Below, piece by piece: positions 28,441 to 36,133 of a stretch of 64,000 nucleotides of DNA. Both the position numbers and the translations under genes were made by a program. The DNA is taken from assembly GCF_036541405.1 (NCBI RefSeq), contig NZ_JAZHFS010000003.1, positions 124,001 through 188,000 on the forward strand, in the 5' to 3' direction. Every line of letters begins with the position of its first letter. The first letter of the stretch is position 1. This stretch comes from Clostridium_AD frigoriphilum (GTDB taxonomy: Bacteria > Bacillota > Clostridia > Clostridiales > Clostridiaceae). The notes beneath the pieces were generated by a model. It did not search any database, was not told where the DNA came from, and saw only the letters and a program-made list of their open reading frames with translations.

Positions 28441-28740
28441 TATTTTTTTGAACTATTTCATAACTAGATAGTTTTTAATAATTATTGTAATTTAATTAAT
28501 TTTTTATGGAGGTATTAGTGTAAAAAAAGACAAAAATTTACAGAAAGCTGCGATGTTATAAGTATGTTAAATTTTTTGCAATTTCACCTTGAACTTTTAA
28601 TGTTTTGAGGTTATAATGAGTTGCGACATCGTAATATAGGATTATTTGAATTACTGTATATTATAAAATAAAAGTGAGTCTTAAAGTAATAATGAATGAA
28701 AAGAAGAAAAATATTACAGAATTAAGTTTAGTAAGATAGA

Positions 28741-28917
28741 TTTAAGTCTGTGGATAACTTTTCTATAAAATTGAATATAATTTCATAAATATTGTATTAT
28801 TATCATAATATGGTTTATTTATTGAAGAAACATATAAAGTTATCCACTAAAAGAGGATAACTTTCTTGATTTTGTGGATAAATATTTAATTATCTGAAAA
28901 TATATTAAAATAGTAAC
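28741..28917 (+). repeat. Repeat R2 with DnaA-box-like sites
   Basis: It is diverged from R1 but keeps the order: TTTAAGTCTGTGGATAAC, the hairpin AAAGTTATCC/GGATAACTTT at about 28836-28864, TGTGGATAA at 28873-28881, then ATTTAATTATCTGAAAAT. It has two perfect DnaA-box 9-mers (28749-28757 and 28873-28881) plus the near match TTATCCACT in the hairpin. R1 and R2 start 478 bp apart. Confidence 0.7.
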
Positions 28918-28954
28918 AGAAAATTTTCTCCACTGTGTATTAAATTAAAACTAA

Positions 28955-28987
28955 AAATAACAAATTTCATTAAGAAATTTGTTATTT
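28955..28987. terminator. Hairpin, probable terminator of the nitrilase gene
   Basis: 14-bp arms 28955-28968 and 28974-28987 with a 5-nt loop and A/T tracts on both sides. It may work in both directions. On the minus strand it lies about 180 bp beyond the nitrilase stop codon. Confidence 0.65.
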
Positions 28988-29097
28988 TGATCCTACAAGA
29001 TTCTGAAAATTCAAACTTTGGCGTAGCTGTGAGGTTTCATTAATCTCAATTCTAAGTGTTAATTTATGACAAGTTTTTTGTGCTAAAAAATGTGACT

Positions 29098-29163
29098 ATT
29101 CTCCTTAGAGTCTGTTAATGAAATATCGACTATTCAAACGACCTATATGCCGAAACTTTATGC
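29098..29163 (-). repeat. Half element of the palindromic family (subtype D)
   Basis: Read on the minus strand, this 66-bp stretch (GGCATATAGG, then a TAGTCGATATTTCATTAACAGA-like part) aligns with the left arm of copy D. Only one arm is present, its outer end facing the nitrilase gene. Confidence 0.5.
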
Positions 29164-29168
29164 GTTAG

Positions 29169-29957
29169 TTATCTTGAGGGAGATGAATACATGCTATAAT
29201 ACAGTATTTCTTTTCTATCATCTTTAAATCTGAATTTTTCTCGAACTGCGATTACATCATCTTGATTGATATCAGCTATAACTAAGCCTTCCTCAGTATA
29301 TAAGCTACCTATTATGTTTCCTAGTGGATCTACAATCATAGAATCACCACTGTAGGTTAATCCATTACTTTCACCAACTCGGTTTATCCCAGCAATGTAA
29401 CATTGATTTTCTATGGCTCTTGCTTTTAGCAAAGTAATCCAATGTTCTCGACGACCTATAGGCCAGTTAGCTGCAATAGTAATTAAGGTAGCTGCTTTTG
29501 AGGCTAGCTGAAATATTTCTGGAAATCGTAAATCGTAGCATATGAAAGGGGTTATATTGAAATTAAAAGCATTAAAATGCTTTATTTCATTTCCACTTTC
29601 ATAAAATTCAGGTTCATTTCCATAAGAGAAGGGATGGATTTTAGCGTAATCCACAAGTTCATTGCCTTGAGGTGCCACTACTTTGTATTTATTTTTGGAG
29701 TGTGATGTGCCTTCGACATATCCGAAACCTATAGAAAGGTTGTGTTTAGTACTCATTTCCTTGAAAAATTCAATAGTTTCATTATTATCCTCTCCTATAT
29801 AAGAAGGATTCATAGAAAAACCTGTTAAAGTCATTTCTGGGAAGAAAATCATATCCACATTTTCAGAAGCTGCCTGTTTTATAAATTGCTTTGACGTTTC
29901 TTTATTGGTAGACTTATCTTCAAAGGCAATATCTAATTGAGCTAGTGCTAATTTCAT
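29169..29957 (-). CDS. Carbon-nitrogen (nitrilase-family) hydrolase
   Basis: 262 residues with the Glu-Lys-Cys triad of the nitrilase superfamily: FFPEMTLTGFS near residue 40, YAKIHPFSYGNE near 107 and FICYDLRFPE near 140. The close spacing and overall pattern resemble the omega-amidase/YafV branch, which hydrolyses alpha-keto acid monoamides, but the substrate cannot be fixed from sequence. It is cytosolic, with no signal peptide. It is transcribed alone and flanked on both sides by half copies of the palindromic repeat family. Confidence 0.9.
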   Translation of the reverse strand: MKLALAQLDIAFEDKSTNKETSKQFIKQAASENVDMIFFPEMTLTGFSMNPSYIGEDNNETIEFFKEMSTKHNLSIGFGYVEGTSHSKNKYKVVAPQGNELVDYAKIHPFSYGNEPEFYESGNEIKHFNAFNFNITPFICYDLRFPEIFQLASKAATLITIAANWPIGRREHWITLLKARAIENQCYIAGINRVGESNGLTYSGDSMIVDPLGNIIGSLYTEEGLVIADINQDDVIAVREKFRFKDDRKEILYYSMYSSPSR

Positions 29958-30112
29958 ATTATACCCCCATTTTTATCGGTTAAAACATCTTTACTAATAA
30001 TATATCTCTATAATACATATTATATCAGAGTGGGTATCTAAATATCCTATTTGATTTACAAATGAACTTGAAATATGAAGATTCCCATATACATAATTTA
30101 TAAACAGTGAAG

Positions 30113-30207
30113 GTGAAAGTATCTAGGATGGTGACAGATAGTATATAATTAGTTTTAAACAACCTTAGTTTATGTGATGTAAAATTCCCGTAAGATGCCT
30201 AGGAAGG
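30113..30207 (+). repeat. Half element of the palindromic family, truncated at its core (copy E)
   Basis: GTGAAAGTATCTAGGATG, GATAGTATATAAT and TAAAATTCCCGTAAG follow the order of the left half of copy D, then the similarity ends within CCTAGGAAGGGG. The G-rich remnant now lies where the ribosome site of the next gene is. Confidence 0.6.
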
Positions 30208-30215
30208 GGTGTTAT

Positions 30216-31052
30216 ATGTTTAAAAAATTAAAAGAACTTTTCTGTAGAATTATAGATGATGATATTACTGCTTTGGCAGGTCAGCTTGCTTATGATTTAC
30301 TTTTATCATTTTTTCCTTTTTTATTGCTGCTTCTTACAATGATTAGTTATAGTGATTTAAAAAGCACAGATATTCTTATATATGTACAGCAAATAATGCC
30401 AGAGAGTACTGTTAATTTAATTTACACTACTATTAAAAATGCGTCGAGTTCAACTAATGGTCATTTAGTGTCATTAAGTATAGTAGGTATAGTTTGGTCA
30501 GGGTCTAGTGGATTTAGGGCTATAATTAAGGGGCTAAATAAAGCTTATGATGAGGAAGAAACAAGACCTTATTGGAAGACTATAGCTATATCTGTATTAT
30601 TTATGGTAAGCCTTGCTTTTGCAATTGTTGCGTCAGTAGCATTGGTGGTATTTGGACAAATGATAGGAAGAACTATTGCACATAGTTTAAATCTATCAAG
30701 TGATTTTATATTAAATTGGGATATCATAAGATATCTAGTGTCTGTAGGCGGAATGGGAATTACCTTTGCAGCTTTATATCATTTTACCCCTTGCAGAAGG
30801 TTGACCTGGAAAGAGGTAATTCCTGGGGCTGTAATAAGTACTTTGTGTTGGCTGGCGGCTTCTTTAGGTTTCGCATATTATGTAAATAATTTCAATAATT
30901 ACTCTATCCTATATGGTGGAATAGGGGCAGTTATAGTGCTTATGTTATGGCTTTATATAACTTCTATAATAATATTATTGGGTGGAGAAGTTAATGCGCT
31001 GTTAGCATTTGAAAAAGAGGGTAAACAAAAACCTAAGTGTAAGAAGTATTAA
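30216..31052 (+). CDS. YihY/virulence factor BrkB family membrane protein
   Basis: 278 residues with about six membrane segments, the UPF0761/YihY family once misnamed RNase BN. Family hallmarks are DDITALAGQLAYDLLLSFFP at the N-terminus, IVWSGSSGFRAIIKGLNKAY near 105 and ILLGGEVNALLAFE at the end. The molecular function is unknown. ATG 30216 is chosen because AGGAAGGGGTG lies just upstream; the alternative ATG 30195 would put 7 residues of repeat-derived sequence in front. A terminator follows, so it is a single-gene unit. Confidence 0.9.
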   Translation: MFKKLKELFCRIIDDDITALAGQLAYDLLLSFFPFLLLLLTMISYSDLKSTDILIYVQQIMPESTVNLIYTTIKNASSSTNGHLVSLSIVGIVWSGSSGFRAIIKGLNKAYDEEETRPYWKTIAISVLFMVSLAFAIVASVALVVFGQMIGRTIAHSLNLSSDFILNWDIIRYLVSVGGMGITFAALYHFTPCRRLTWKEVIPGAVISTLCWLAASLGFAYYVNNFNNYSILYGGIGAVIVLMLWLYITSIIILLGGEVNALLAFEKEGKQKPKCKKY

Positions 31053-31125
31053 ATTATTTTGTTTACAATATCAACTGGAAATTTAATACTTATTATATGA
31101 GTGGTAAAGAAAAATGATCAAAATC

Positions 31126-31160
31126 AAAATCAGAAGTAGAAATGCTTCTGATTTTTTTTG
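31126..31160 (+). terminator. Terminator after the YihY-type gene
   Basis: 11-bp arms 31126-31136 and 31145-31155, loop of 8 nt, then a run of T. Confidence 0.85.
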
Positions 31161-31693
31161 TGAAAATGAGATGTTCATCATGGGAACAGAATACTTAGAA
31201 CATGCCAGTGTGGTCTTAAGGTGTAAATATTATTAACTCGATTTATTGCATTAATTTGAGTTAAAATGATATATATGGGAAAATGCATATTTGAGACTAA
31301 ATAAAAAGAAAGATTTATGTCGAATGTTCACAAACTTAATAAAAAATTAACACACATTTTGTAGTATTATGGTATAATCAATTCAGTGATTAAGACAATT
31401 TTTTATTTGATTGAATTATTAATTACAGAGGTAAATATATATGATTACCATCGATTATCACGTATAAGATATAGAAAATATAATGTAATATAACATTAAT
31501 TTGATAAGTGTATAAGGGTAAATTGGTCATGTTTATATTTTGGAAGGATTTGTATTTTCAAAAACGAATTGAGATAAAATTACATTTTATTAAATTAAGT
31601 ATAAAAATTGAAAATGGTTTTAAAAATGTAAATAATTAAGGAAAAATATAAGTATGCTTACAAAATAATTTATAAAACAAAGGAGAAATTTAA
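31161..31693 (+). promoter_or_regulatory. Leader and promoter region of the exopolysaccharide operon
   Basis: A gene-free stretch of about 530 bp before galU. An extended -10, TGGTATAAT, lies at 31370-31378 with a weak TTAACA 20 bp further up; this would give a leader of about 310 nt. I recognise no known riboswitch in the leader. AAAGGAG precedes galU. Confidence 0.55.
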
Positions 31694-32605
31694 ATGAAAG
31701 TAAGAAAAGCTATTATACCAGCAGCAGGACTAGGAACAAGGTTTTTGCCAGCAACGAAGGCATTACCTAAAGAAATGTTACCTATAGTTGACAAGCCTAC
31801 AATGCAATATATTATTGAGGAAGCAGTTGCGTCAGGAATAGAAGAAATATTAATTATTACAGGAAGAAATAAAAAGTCTATTGAGGATCACTTTGATAAA
31901 TCGGTAGAACTAGAGCTGGAGCTTGAAAATAAACATAAAGATGGCCTTCTTAAACAGGTTAGGGAGATATCGAATTTGGTGGATATACATTTTATAAGAC
32001 AAAAAGAGCCAAAAGGACTTGGACATGCTATAAATTGTGCAAGAGCTTTTGTAGGCAATGAACCTTTTGCTGTAATGCTTGGTGATGATATAGTTGATGC
32101 TAAAACTCCGTGTTTAAAACAGCTTATGGATTGTTTTGAAGAAAAAGAAGCAACAATTGTTGGAGTTCAAGAAGTGGCTAAAGAAAATGTTGATAAATAT
32201 GGAATAGTTGATGGAGTTCAAATTAATGATAGAGTATACAAAGTAAATAATCTTGTTGAAAAGCCTGGAGTAGATGTTGCGCCATCTAATGTAGCTATAC
32301 TTGGCAGATACATAATCACTCCTGAAATATTTGATATATTAGATAATACATTACCTGGCAAGGGCGGAGAAATTCAGTTAACGGATGCTTTAAAGACATT
32401 AATATCTAAGCAAGATATGTATGCATACATATTTGAAGGACGTAGATATGATGTGGGAGATAAATTAGGTTTTCTAGAAGCTACAGTTGAATTCGCTTTA
32501 AAAAGAGATGCTTTAAAAGTTCCCTTTATGAGATATCTTCAGAGTTTAAAAGACAATGATAAATTTAATGCTTTGTATGAAGAAGTAATGAGTGAAAAGT
32601 CATAA
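31694..32605 (+). CDS. galU: UTP-glucose-1-phosphate uridylyltransferase
   Basis: Makes UDP-glucose from UTP and glucose 1-phosphate, a precursor for the polysaccharide. The N-terminal nucleotide-binding signature AGLGTRFLPATKALPKEMLP lies at residues 11-30. The GHAINCARAFVG and VGDKLGFL blocks near 112 and 258 match bacterial GalU. 303 residues, the usual length. It is the first gene of the exopolysaccharide operon and its substrate can come from the phosphoglucomutase at 8.4 kb. Confidence 0.95.
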   Translation: MKVRKAIIPAAGLGTRFLPATKALPKEMLPIVDKPTMQYIIEEAVASGIEEILIITGRNKKSIEDHFDKSVELELELENKHKDGLLKQVREISNLVDIHFIRQKEPKGLGHAINCARAFVGNEPFAVMLGDDIVDAKTPCLKQLMDCFEEKEATIVGVQEVAKENVDKYGIVDGVQINDRVYKVNNLVEKPGVDVAPSNVAILGRYIITPEIFDILDNTLPGKGGEIQLTDALKTLISKQDMYAYIFEGRRYDVGDKLGFLEATVEFALKRDALKVPFMRYLQSLKDNDKFNALYEEVMSEKS

Positions 32606-32672
32606 GTAATAGCAATACTAAATCGGGTACGTTATGGAAAGTTTAATATTCTATAAAAAGGGGGATGAATAG

Positions 32673-33341
32673 ATGCAACAACCACAAAGAAGTTCAGAAG
32701 TTACAGAGGTAGATGAAACTTGCGAATACAAGAAAAGCCTAGGATATTTTATAATAAAAAGAATAATTGACGTTATTGGATCTTTAAGCGGAGTTATATT
32801 AATAAGTCCGGTGATGATTATTGTTGCTATATGGATTAAGATTGATTCAAAGGGGCCTGTATTTTTCGCTCAAAGTAGAGTTGGGCGAGATGGGAAAAAA
32901 TTTATGATGTATAAATTTAGGTCTATGTGCTCTGATGCAGAATGTCTTTTAGGGAAACTTAAAAAAGAGAACGAGATGTCAGGACCTATGTTTAAGATGA
33001 AAGATGATCCTAGAATAACCAAGGTTGGGAAGTTTGTACGTAAAACAAGTATAGATGAACTTCCACAACTTTTTAATATATTAAAAGGGGAAATGTCATT
33101 GGTTGGACCAAGACCAAGTTTGCCTAAGGAAGTAGTACAGTTTACATCTTTTCAAAAAAGAAGATTAGTTGCAAAACCAGGCTTAACTTGCTATTGGCAG
33201 GTTAGAGGTAGAAGTGATGTTAGTTTTGAAGAGTGGATGGAAATGGATGTTGAATACATAGAAGAAAGAAATACATGGATAGATATAACCCTTATATTTA
33301 AGACAGTAGGGGTTTTGTTTGGAGATGAGGGTGCAAGATAA
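32673..33341 (+). CDS. Priming phosphoglycosyl transferase (bacterial sugar transferase family)
   Basis: Transfers a sugar 1-phosphate to undecaprenyl phosphate, the first step of repeat-unit assembly on the inner face of the membrane. 222 residues, the short single-domain form: a hydrophobic re-entrant helix at about 32-55, then FFAQSRVGRDGKKF, MYKFRSMC, RKTSIDELPQLFNILKGEMS (Asp-Glu catalytic pair), VGPRPSLP and KPGLTCYWQVRGR. The donor sugar, possibly UDP-glucose or UDP-galactose, cannot be read directly. A hairpin with a weak T-tail follows at 33346-33373. Confidence 0.93.
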   Translation: MQQPQRSSEVTEVDETCEYKKSLGYFIIKRIIDVIGSLSGVILISPVMIIVAIWIKIDSKGPVFFAQSRVGRDGKKFMMYKFRSMCSDAECLLGKLKKENEMSGPMFKMKDDPRITKVGKFVRKTSIDELPQLFNILKGEMSLVGPRPSLPKEVVQFTSFQKRRLVAKPGLTCYWQVRGRSDVSFEEWMEMDVEYIEERNTWIDITLIFKTVGVLFGDEGAR

Positions 33342-33345
33342 GGTT

Positions 33346-33373
33346 AACTCTAAATTGCAAGTTTAGAGTTTTT
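33346..33373 (+). terminator. Terminator-like hairpin inside the operon
   Basis: 9-bp arms AACTCTAAA (33346-33354) and TTTAGAGTT (33362-33370), then TTTAAAATT. A partial terminator or attenuator between the priming transferase and rmlA. Confidence 0.6.
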
Positions 33374-33427
33374 AAAATTAAGGAATGTTTTTGAACTTAA
33401 TAAATTATAAGAGGAGGAAATATAATT

Positions 33428-34351
33428 ATGAAAGGCATTATATTAGCTGGGGGATCAGGTACAAGGCTTTACCCTGTTACACAAGCAGTATCAAAACAAA
33501 TGGTGCCGATATATGATAAACCAATGATTTATTATCCATTATCTGTTTTAATGCTTGCTGGGATAAGAGAAATACTTATAATTTCAACGCCAAGGGATTT
33601 ACCTGGTTTTAAGGAGTTATTTAATGATGGCAGTAAATTGGGTCTTAAAATAGAGTATGCAGTTCAGGAAGAACCTAATGGACTCGCCGAAGCATTTATA
33701 ATCGGAGAAGAGTTTATTGGTGATGATAAAGTAGCTATGATTCTCGGGGATAATATATTCTGGGGACAAAGTTTTTCTCAAAGTCTTAATAAGGCAGCGA
33801 TTCTTGAGGAGGGTGCTATCATTTTTGGATATTATGTTAATGATCCAACTTCATTTGGAGTTGTTGAGTTTGATGAAGAGGGAAATGTACTTTCGCTTGA
33901 AGAGAAACCTGAAAATCCCAAATCTAAATATGCTATTCCGGGACTATATTTTTATGATAACACAGTTGTAGAAAAAGTTAAAAGATTAAAACCATCGGTG
34001 CGAGGAGAACTTGAAATTACCGATTTAAATAGAATGTATATGGATGAGCAAAAGCTTAAGGTAAACTTACTTGGAAGAGGCCTTGCTTGGCTTGATACAG
34101 GAACACATGCCTCAATGCTTAAGGCTTCAAACTTTGTAGAAGCAGTTCAGAGTACTCAAGGAACATATATATCTTGCCTAGAAGAAATTTCTTATAGAAA
34201 AGGGTGGATAACTATGAAAAAACTAAAAGCGCTAGCAAAACCGCTTTTAAAAACTGGATATGGAAATTATTTAATGGATATTGCTATGGAATATAAAAAA
34301 ACAAATATAGCAGCATTAAAAGAATTAGCTAATATTGAGCAAATAAAATAA
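33428..34351 (+). CDS. rmlA: Glucose-1-phosphate thymidylyltransferase
   Basis: First step of dTDP-rhamnose synthesis, joining dTTP and glucose 1-phosphate. The signature LAGGSGTRLYPVTQAVSKQM lies at residues 6-25, with the Asp pair region GDNIFWG near 110 and VVEFDEEGNVLSLEEKPE near 150. 307 residues, slightly longer than the usual 290 because of a C-terminal tail. GAGGAGG precedes ATG 33428. It leads the rmlA-rmlB-rmlC run; rmlD is about 19 kb away. Confidence 0.95.
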   Translation: MKGIILAGGSGTRLYPVTQAVSKQMVPIYDKPMIYYPLSVLMLAGIREILIISTPRDLPGFKELFNDGSKLGLKIEYAVQEEPNGLAEAFIIGEEFIGDDKVAMILGDNIFWGQSFSQSLNKAAILEEGAIIFGYYVNDPTSFGVVEFDEEGNVLSLEEKPENPKSKYAIPGLYFYDNTVVEKVKRLKPSVRGELEITDLNRMYMDEQKLKVNLLGRGLAWLDTGTHASMLKASNFVEAVQSTQGTYISCLEEISYRKGWITMKKLKALAKPLLKTGYGNYLMDIAMEYKKTNIAALKELANIEQIK

Positions 34352-34389
34352 ATAATATATAACAAGGATAAAATTTGGAGGAAAATAAT

Positions 34390-35445
34390 ATGAAAACTTA
34401 CTTAGTAACAGGTGGAGCAGGATTTATAGGATCAAATTTTGTTCATTATATGTTAAAAAAATATTTAGATATTAAAATAGTAAATTTAGACAAGCTAACT
34501 TATGCAGGAAATTTGGAAAATCTTAAAGAAATTGAAGACAGAACAAATTATACTTTTGTTCAAGGTGATGTATGTGATAAGGAATTAGTAGAGAAGTTAT
34601 TTAAGAGGTATGATTTTGACTATGTTGTTAACTTTGCAGCAGAATCACATGTGGATAGAAGTATAAAAGACCCTGAAATATTTGTGCAAACCAATGTACT
34701 TGGAACAGTAAACCTTCTAAACAATGCAAAAATCGCATGGGAAACCCCAAATGGGTTTAAGAATGGTGCAAAATTCCTTCAGGTTTCAACAGATGAGGTA
34801 TATGGTTCGCTTAGCGATACTGGGTATTTTGTAGAAACAACTCCTATAGATTCACATAGCCCATACGCCTCATCAAAGGCTGCTAGTGACTTAATGGTAA
34901 AGGCATATTCTGATACATATAAAATGCCAATTAACATAACTAGATGTTCAAATAATTATGGAGCATACCAATTTCCAGAGAAACTTATACCTCTTTTAAT
35001 AAACAATTGTTTAAACCATGAGGATTTGCCGGTATATGGAGATGGCTTAAATATTAGGGACTGGCTATATGTAGAAGACCATTGCAAAGCAATAGACATG
35101 GTAATAGAGAGTGGACGTCTTGGAGAGGTTTATAATATTGGTGGACATAATGAGAAAACAAACATATTAATAGTCAATAGTATTATTTCTTATTTAAATG
35201 AAAATGTGGATAAGGAAATAACACGGGATTTGATTAAACATGTTGAGGATAGATTAGGTCATGATAGAAGATACGGAATAGATCCGACAAAAATAAAGGA
35301 TGAACTAGGATGGTATCCTGAAACCACCTTTGAAGTTGGAATAAAAAGGACAATTCAGTGGTATCTTGATAATAAAAAATGGATGAAAAATGTTACGACT
35401 GGAGAATATCAAAAGTATTATAAAAAGATGTATAAAGGAGTATAA
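34390..35445 (+). CDS. rmlB: dTDP-glucose 4,6-dehydratase
   Basis: Short-chain dehydrogenase-like enzyme that makes dTDP-4-keto-6-deoxyglucose. NAD-binding TGGAGFIGSN is near residue 7, the catalytic STDEVYG near 134 and YASSKAASD near 160 (Tyr-x3-Lys). 351 residues. The first ATG of the family frame, 34390, is preceded by GGAGG at suitable spacing; the TTG at 34375 overlaps that site and is rejected. Confidence 0.95.
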   Translation: MKTYLVTGGAGFIGSNFVHYMLKKYLDIKIVNLDKLTYAGNLENLKEIEDRTNYTFVQGDVCDKELVEKLFKRYDFDYVVNFAAESHVDRSIKDPEIFVQTNVLGTVNLLNNAKIAWETPNGFKNGAKFLQVSTDEVYGSLSDTGYFVETTPIDSHSPYASSKAASDLMVKAYSDTYKMPINITRCSNNYGAYQFPEKLIPLLINNCLNHEDLPVYGDGLNIRDWLYVEDHCKAIDMVIESGRLGEVYNIGGHNEKTNILIVNSIISYLNENVDKEITRDLIKHVEDRLGHDRRYGIDPTKIKDELGWYPETTFEVGIKRTIQWYLDNKKWMKNVTTGEYQKYYKKMYKGV

Positions 35446-35453
35446 GAAATATA

Positions 35454-36011
35454 ATGGGAAAATTTAAGTTTATAGGGACTGAAATAAAAGATTTATATAT
35501 AATAGAACCTACAGTTTTTGGAGATAACAGAGGATATTTTATGGAGACATATAACTATGATGAGTTTAAAGAAGCAGGTCTTAATATGGTATTTGTTCAA
35601 GATAATGAATCTAAATCTAAAAAGGGAGTACTTAGGGGATTACATTTTCAAAGGGAGTATTCTCAAGGAAAACTTGTGAGGGTTCTAAGCGGTGAAGTGT
35701 TTGATGTAGCTGTGGATTTAAGGGCCACTTCTCAAACCTATGGTAAATGGTTTGGCGTAATGCTGAGCGGGGAGAATAGAAGGCAGTTTTATGTACCAGA
35801 AGGGTTTGCTCATGGCTTCCTTGTAACATCAGATGAGGCGACTTTTGTATATAAATGTACTAATTTATATCATCCTGAATTTGAAGGTTCAATAACCTGG
35901 AATGATTCGGACATAGCAGTGGAGTGGCCACTAGACGGTATAGGGGAAGTACTACTTTCAGAGAAAGATAAAAAAGCACAATGCCTAAAAGCTGCAAATG
36001 TGAGATTCTAA
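35454..36011 (+). CDS. rmlC: dTDP-4-dehydrorhamnose 3,5-epimerase
   Basis: Cupin-fold epimerase, the third step of dTDP-rhamnose synthesis. 185 residues with DNRGYFMETYN near 26, the catalytic His in VLRGLHFQ near 63, the Asp of FDVAVDLR near 83 and PEGFAHGFLV near 117. It starts 8 bp after rmlB. A hairpin follows directly. Confidence 0.95.
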   Translation: MGKFKFIGTEIKDLYIIEPTVFGDNRGYFMETYNYDEFKEAGLNMVFVQDNESKSKKGVLRGLHFQREYSQGKLVRVLSGEVFDVAVDLRATSQTYGKWFGVMLSGENRRQFYVPEGFAHGFLVTSDEATFVYKCTNLYHPEFEGSITWNDSDIAVEWPLDGIGEVLLSEKDKKAQCLKAANVRF

Positions 36012-36036
36012 CGACATTTTATGTCGTTAGTATTTC
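36008..36036 (+). terminator. Hairpin at the end of rmlC
   Basis: 9-bp arms CTAACGACA (36008-36016) and TGTCGTTAG (36022-36030) overlapping the rmlC stop codon, with a poor T-tail. A likely partial terminator inside the locus. Confidence 0.6.
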
Positions 36037-36133
36037 ATTTTAACAGCACCATAGGTGATGAATACAGCACTGAAAGTGATGAATAACTAAAAGAGATAGG
36101 AGTTAATATTGTAGCTCCGAAGGAGATGATTTA

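Larger units (their letters stand above)
28111..29168. other. Long AT-rich gene-free region with paired repeats
   Basis: This 1058-bp gap lies upstream of the reductase and downstream of the nitrilase gene, both on the minus strand. The first 100 bp should hold the reductase promoter. The rest contains two related repeats (28263-28440 and 28741-28917), a terminator hairpin at 28955-28987 and a half repeat element at 29098-29163. I find no convincing reading frame. Confidence 0.7.
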
